Shown piece after piece: positions 63,090 through 64,000 of a DNA stretch of 64,000 nt (its first letter is position 1; the number at the start of each line of letters is the position of its first letter). Source of the DNA: Acidobacteriota bacterium (GTDB lineage Bacteria; Acidobacteriota; Blastocatellia; Chloracidobacteriales; JADJPF01); NCBI GenBank assembly GCA_016213785.1, contig JACQZQ010000092.1, positions 1 through 64,000 on the forward strand, in the 5' to 3' direction. The translations under genes were made by a program, and so were the position numbers. The notes below the pieces were generated by a model, which made no database searches, was not told the DNA's origin, and worked only from the letters and a program-made list of their open reading frames with translations.

Positions 63090-64000
63090 ATGCCAGGCAA
63101 AATCTTAATTGCTGACCCTAATTTAGATAGCTACTCTTCTTTAGAAAGTATTTTAAAAAAACAAAATTACGAGGTTTATAAAATTAATGATGGTAATTTA
63201 GTTCTAGCTAAAGTATGTGAAGTCCAACCTCAGGTTTTAATACTTTCTGTAAAAATGCCTGGAATTATGGGCTATGATATTTGTTTGGCAATAAAGAATA
63301 ACCCTGACTTAAAAGATATTTCAGTTATTTTAACCTTTGGCGAAAATGAGGCTTTTGATTACCAAAAAGCTAGACGTGTTGGTGCTACTAGGTTTTTACC
63401 TAAATCTGTAGAGCCTTCTCTCTTTGTTTCTTTAATAGGCTTTATTCATTCAGATAATACAAGATATTCTGAGTCTTTTTCTGGTAGCTTTGCCACATCT
63501 TCTGAGCTTAGCCATTCAAATGAAAGTGATAGTTTTGAATCAGATGATATTGCTGTAGAAATAGAACCTCTTGATTATGCTGATTATGATATGGATGAAG
63601 GAGAAATAGAAACTATTGAGGTAGAAGGAACAGAAGAAGTTATTTATCAATTTGATGAAGAAAACCTTGAAACTATAGAAGATCTTGAAGAAATAGAATC
63701 TATAGATGAAGTTCAAGAAATAGAATCTATAGACGAAGTTCAAGAAATAGAAGTAGTTGAAGTTTTTGATGAAGAAAAAGCAATAAAACAGGTAGAAGAA
63801 AAAAAGGAAACTAAAAAAGTAGAAAGACCTATAGAAGACCTTCCTCTAAAACTTAATATTAATTCTCAGGATAAAGAAATAGAACTACCTGGTCTAGAAT
63901 TACCAAAATCCCCTACTACAGGCAGACTTAAAAACATTATTGTTGCTGATAGCTTTGGACAAGTTTTTGAACCTCCAATTGTTGGCGATCAATTTGAATA
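63090..64000 (+). CDS. Receiver-like protein with acidic linker (3' end beyond the window)
   Basis: The frame from the ATG at 63090 stays open to the right edge. Residues 1-115 have the receiver fold (KILIADPNLDSYSSLESILKKQ, KMPGIMGYDIC, FLPKSVEPSLF), but the phosphoacceptor position reads VLILSVKMPG, with Ser instead of Asp, so it is probably not phosphorylated. A very acidic linker follows, with a 27-bp repeat encoding EIESIDEVQ. The plan (receiver plus long linker) resembles the protein at 45590. A GTG at 63072 is an alternative start. Confidence 0.8.
   Translation, partial: MPGKILIADPNLDSYSSLESILKKQNYEVYKINDGNLVLAKVCEVQPQVLILSVKMPGIMGYDICLAIKNNPDLKDISVILTFGENEAFDYQKARRVGATRFLPKSVEPSLFVSLIGFIHSDNTRYSESFSGSFATSSELSHSNESDSFESDDIAVEIEPLDYADYDMDEGEIETIEVEGTEEVIYQFDEENLETIEDLEEIESIDEVQEIESIDEVQEIEVVEVFDEEKAIKQVEEKKETKKVERPIEDLPLKLNINSQDKEIELPGLELPKSPTTGRLKNIIVADSFGQVFEPPIVGDQFE
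63690..63755 (+). repeat. 27-bp coding tandem repeat
   Basis: Two nearly identical 27-bp units (63690-63716 and 63717-63743, one difference) and a partial third encode EIESIDEVQ in the acidic linker of the receiver-like protein. Confidence 0.85.

Overview
The window is a 64 kb AT-rich bacterial chromosome segment carrying the replication origin. dnaA (54035-55462) and dnaN (55772-56944) are flanked by clusters of DnaA boxes, and a perfect parS site lies about 50 kb away at 3960-3975. The best guess for the host is a low-GC Acidobacteriota lineage (Blastocatellia-like). The reasons are a VWFA-related protein of the type common in that phylum (34927-37101), several Hanks-type Ser/Thr kinases with N-terminal zinc ribbons, and a receiver protein with a long low-complexity linker. 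No rRNA or tRNA gene was seen, so the taxonomic guess rests on protein style only.

Layout, left to right. 1-3752: a truncated-by-edge Ser/Thr kinase, an acyl-CoA synthetase and an LD-carboxypeptidase, all on the minus strand. 3753-6916: an accessory patch with the parS site, a CARF-domain (APE2256/Csx1-like) CRISPR ancillary protein, an attC-like element, a DUF6348-like protein and a 109-residue remnant of Cmr2/Cas10; no CRISPR array is visible. 6917-14294: an S9 peptidase operon, fhs, a kinase, a DUF488 protein and a peroxiredoxin-like protein. 14356-16307: a two-gene restriction-modification system. 16360-21145: topA, dprA and lipA. 21376-24005: a heptad-repeat coiled-coil gene interrupted by an IS605-type element carrying both tnpA and tnpB. 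24016-26352: a TPR protein and a kinase.

26353-31047 is a sulfate/sulfite assimilation operon (siroheme synthase, APS reductase, sulfite reductase, TauE/SafE permease). It is preceded by a 19-codon Cys-rich leader peptide, a GC-rich hairpin and an intrinsic terminator, which together look like a cysteine-responsive attenuator. Downstream come icd-mdh and an unusual fusion of a C_GCAxxG_C_C-type domain to cysteine dioxygenase.

34927-43662 holds the VWA protein, birA-coaX, an MBL-fold hydrolase and valS-nadC. valS contains an extraordinary cluster of 24 GATC sites in about 350 bp, in all three reading phases, plus two near-parS sequences. 43811-53473 is a long minus-strand run: sigma factor, anti-sigma factor, tatA, PASTA protein, rpe, bamD, a receiver protein, and a pseudo-receiver-PilZ-kinase fusion. 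54035-64000 continues past the origin with dnaN, pgsA, membrane proteins, a GlxA-type regulator, a thioesterase, purine nucleoside phosphorylase, a JAMM peptidase and a second receiver-like protein that runs off the right edge.
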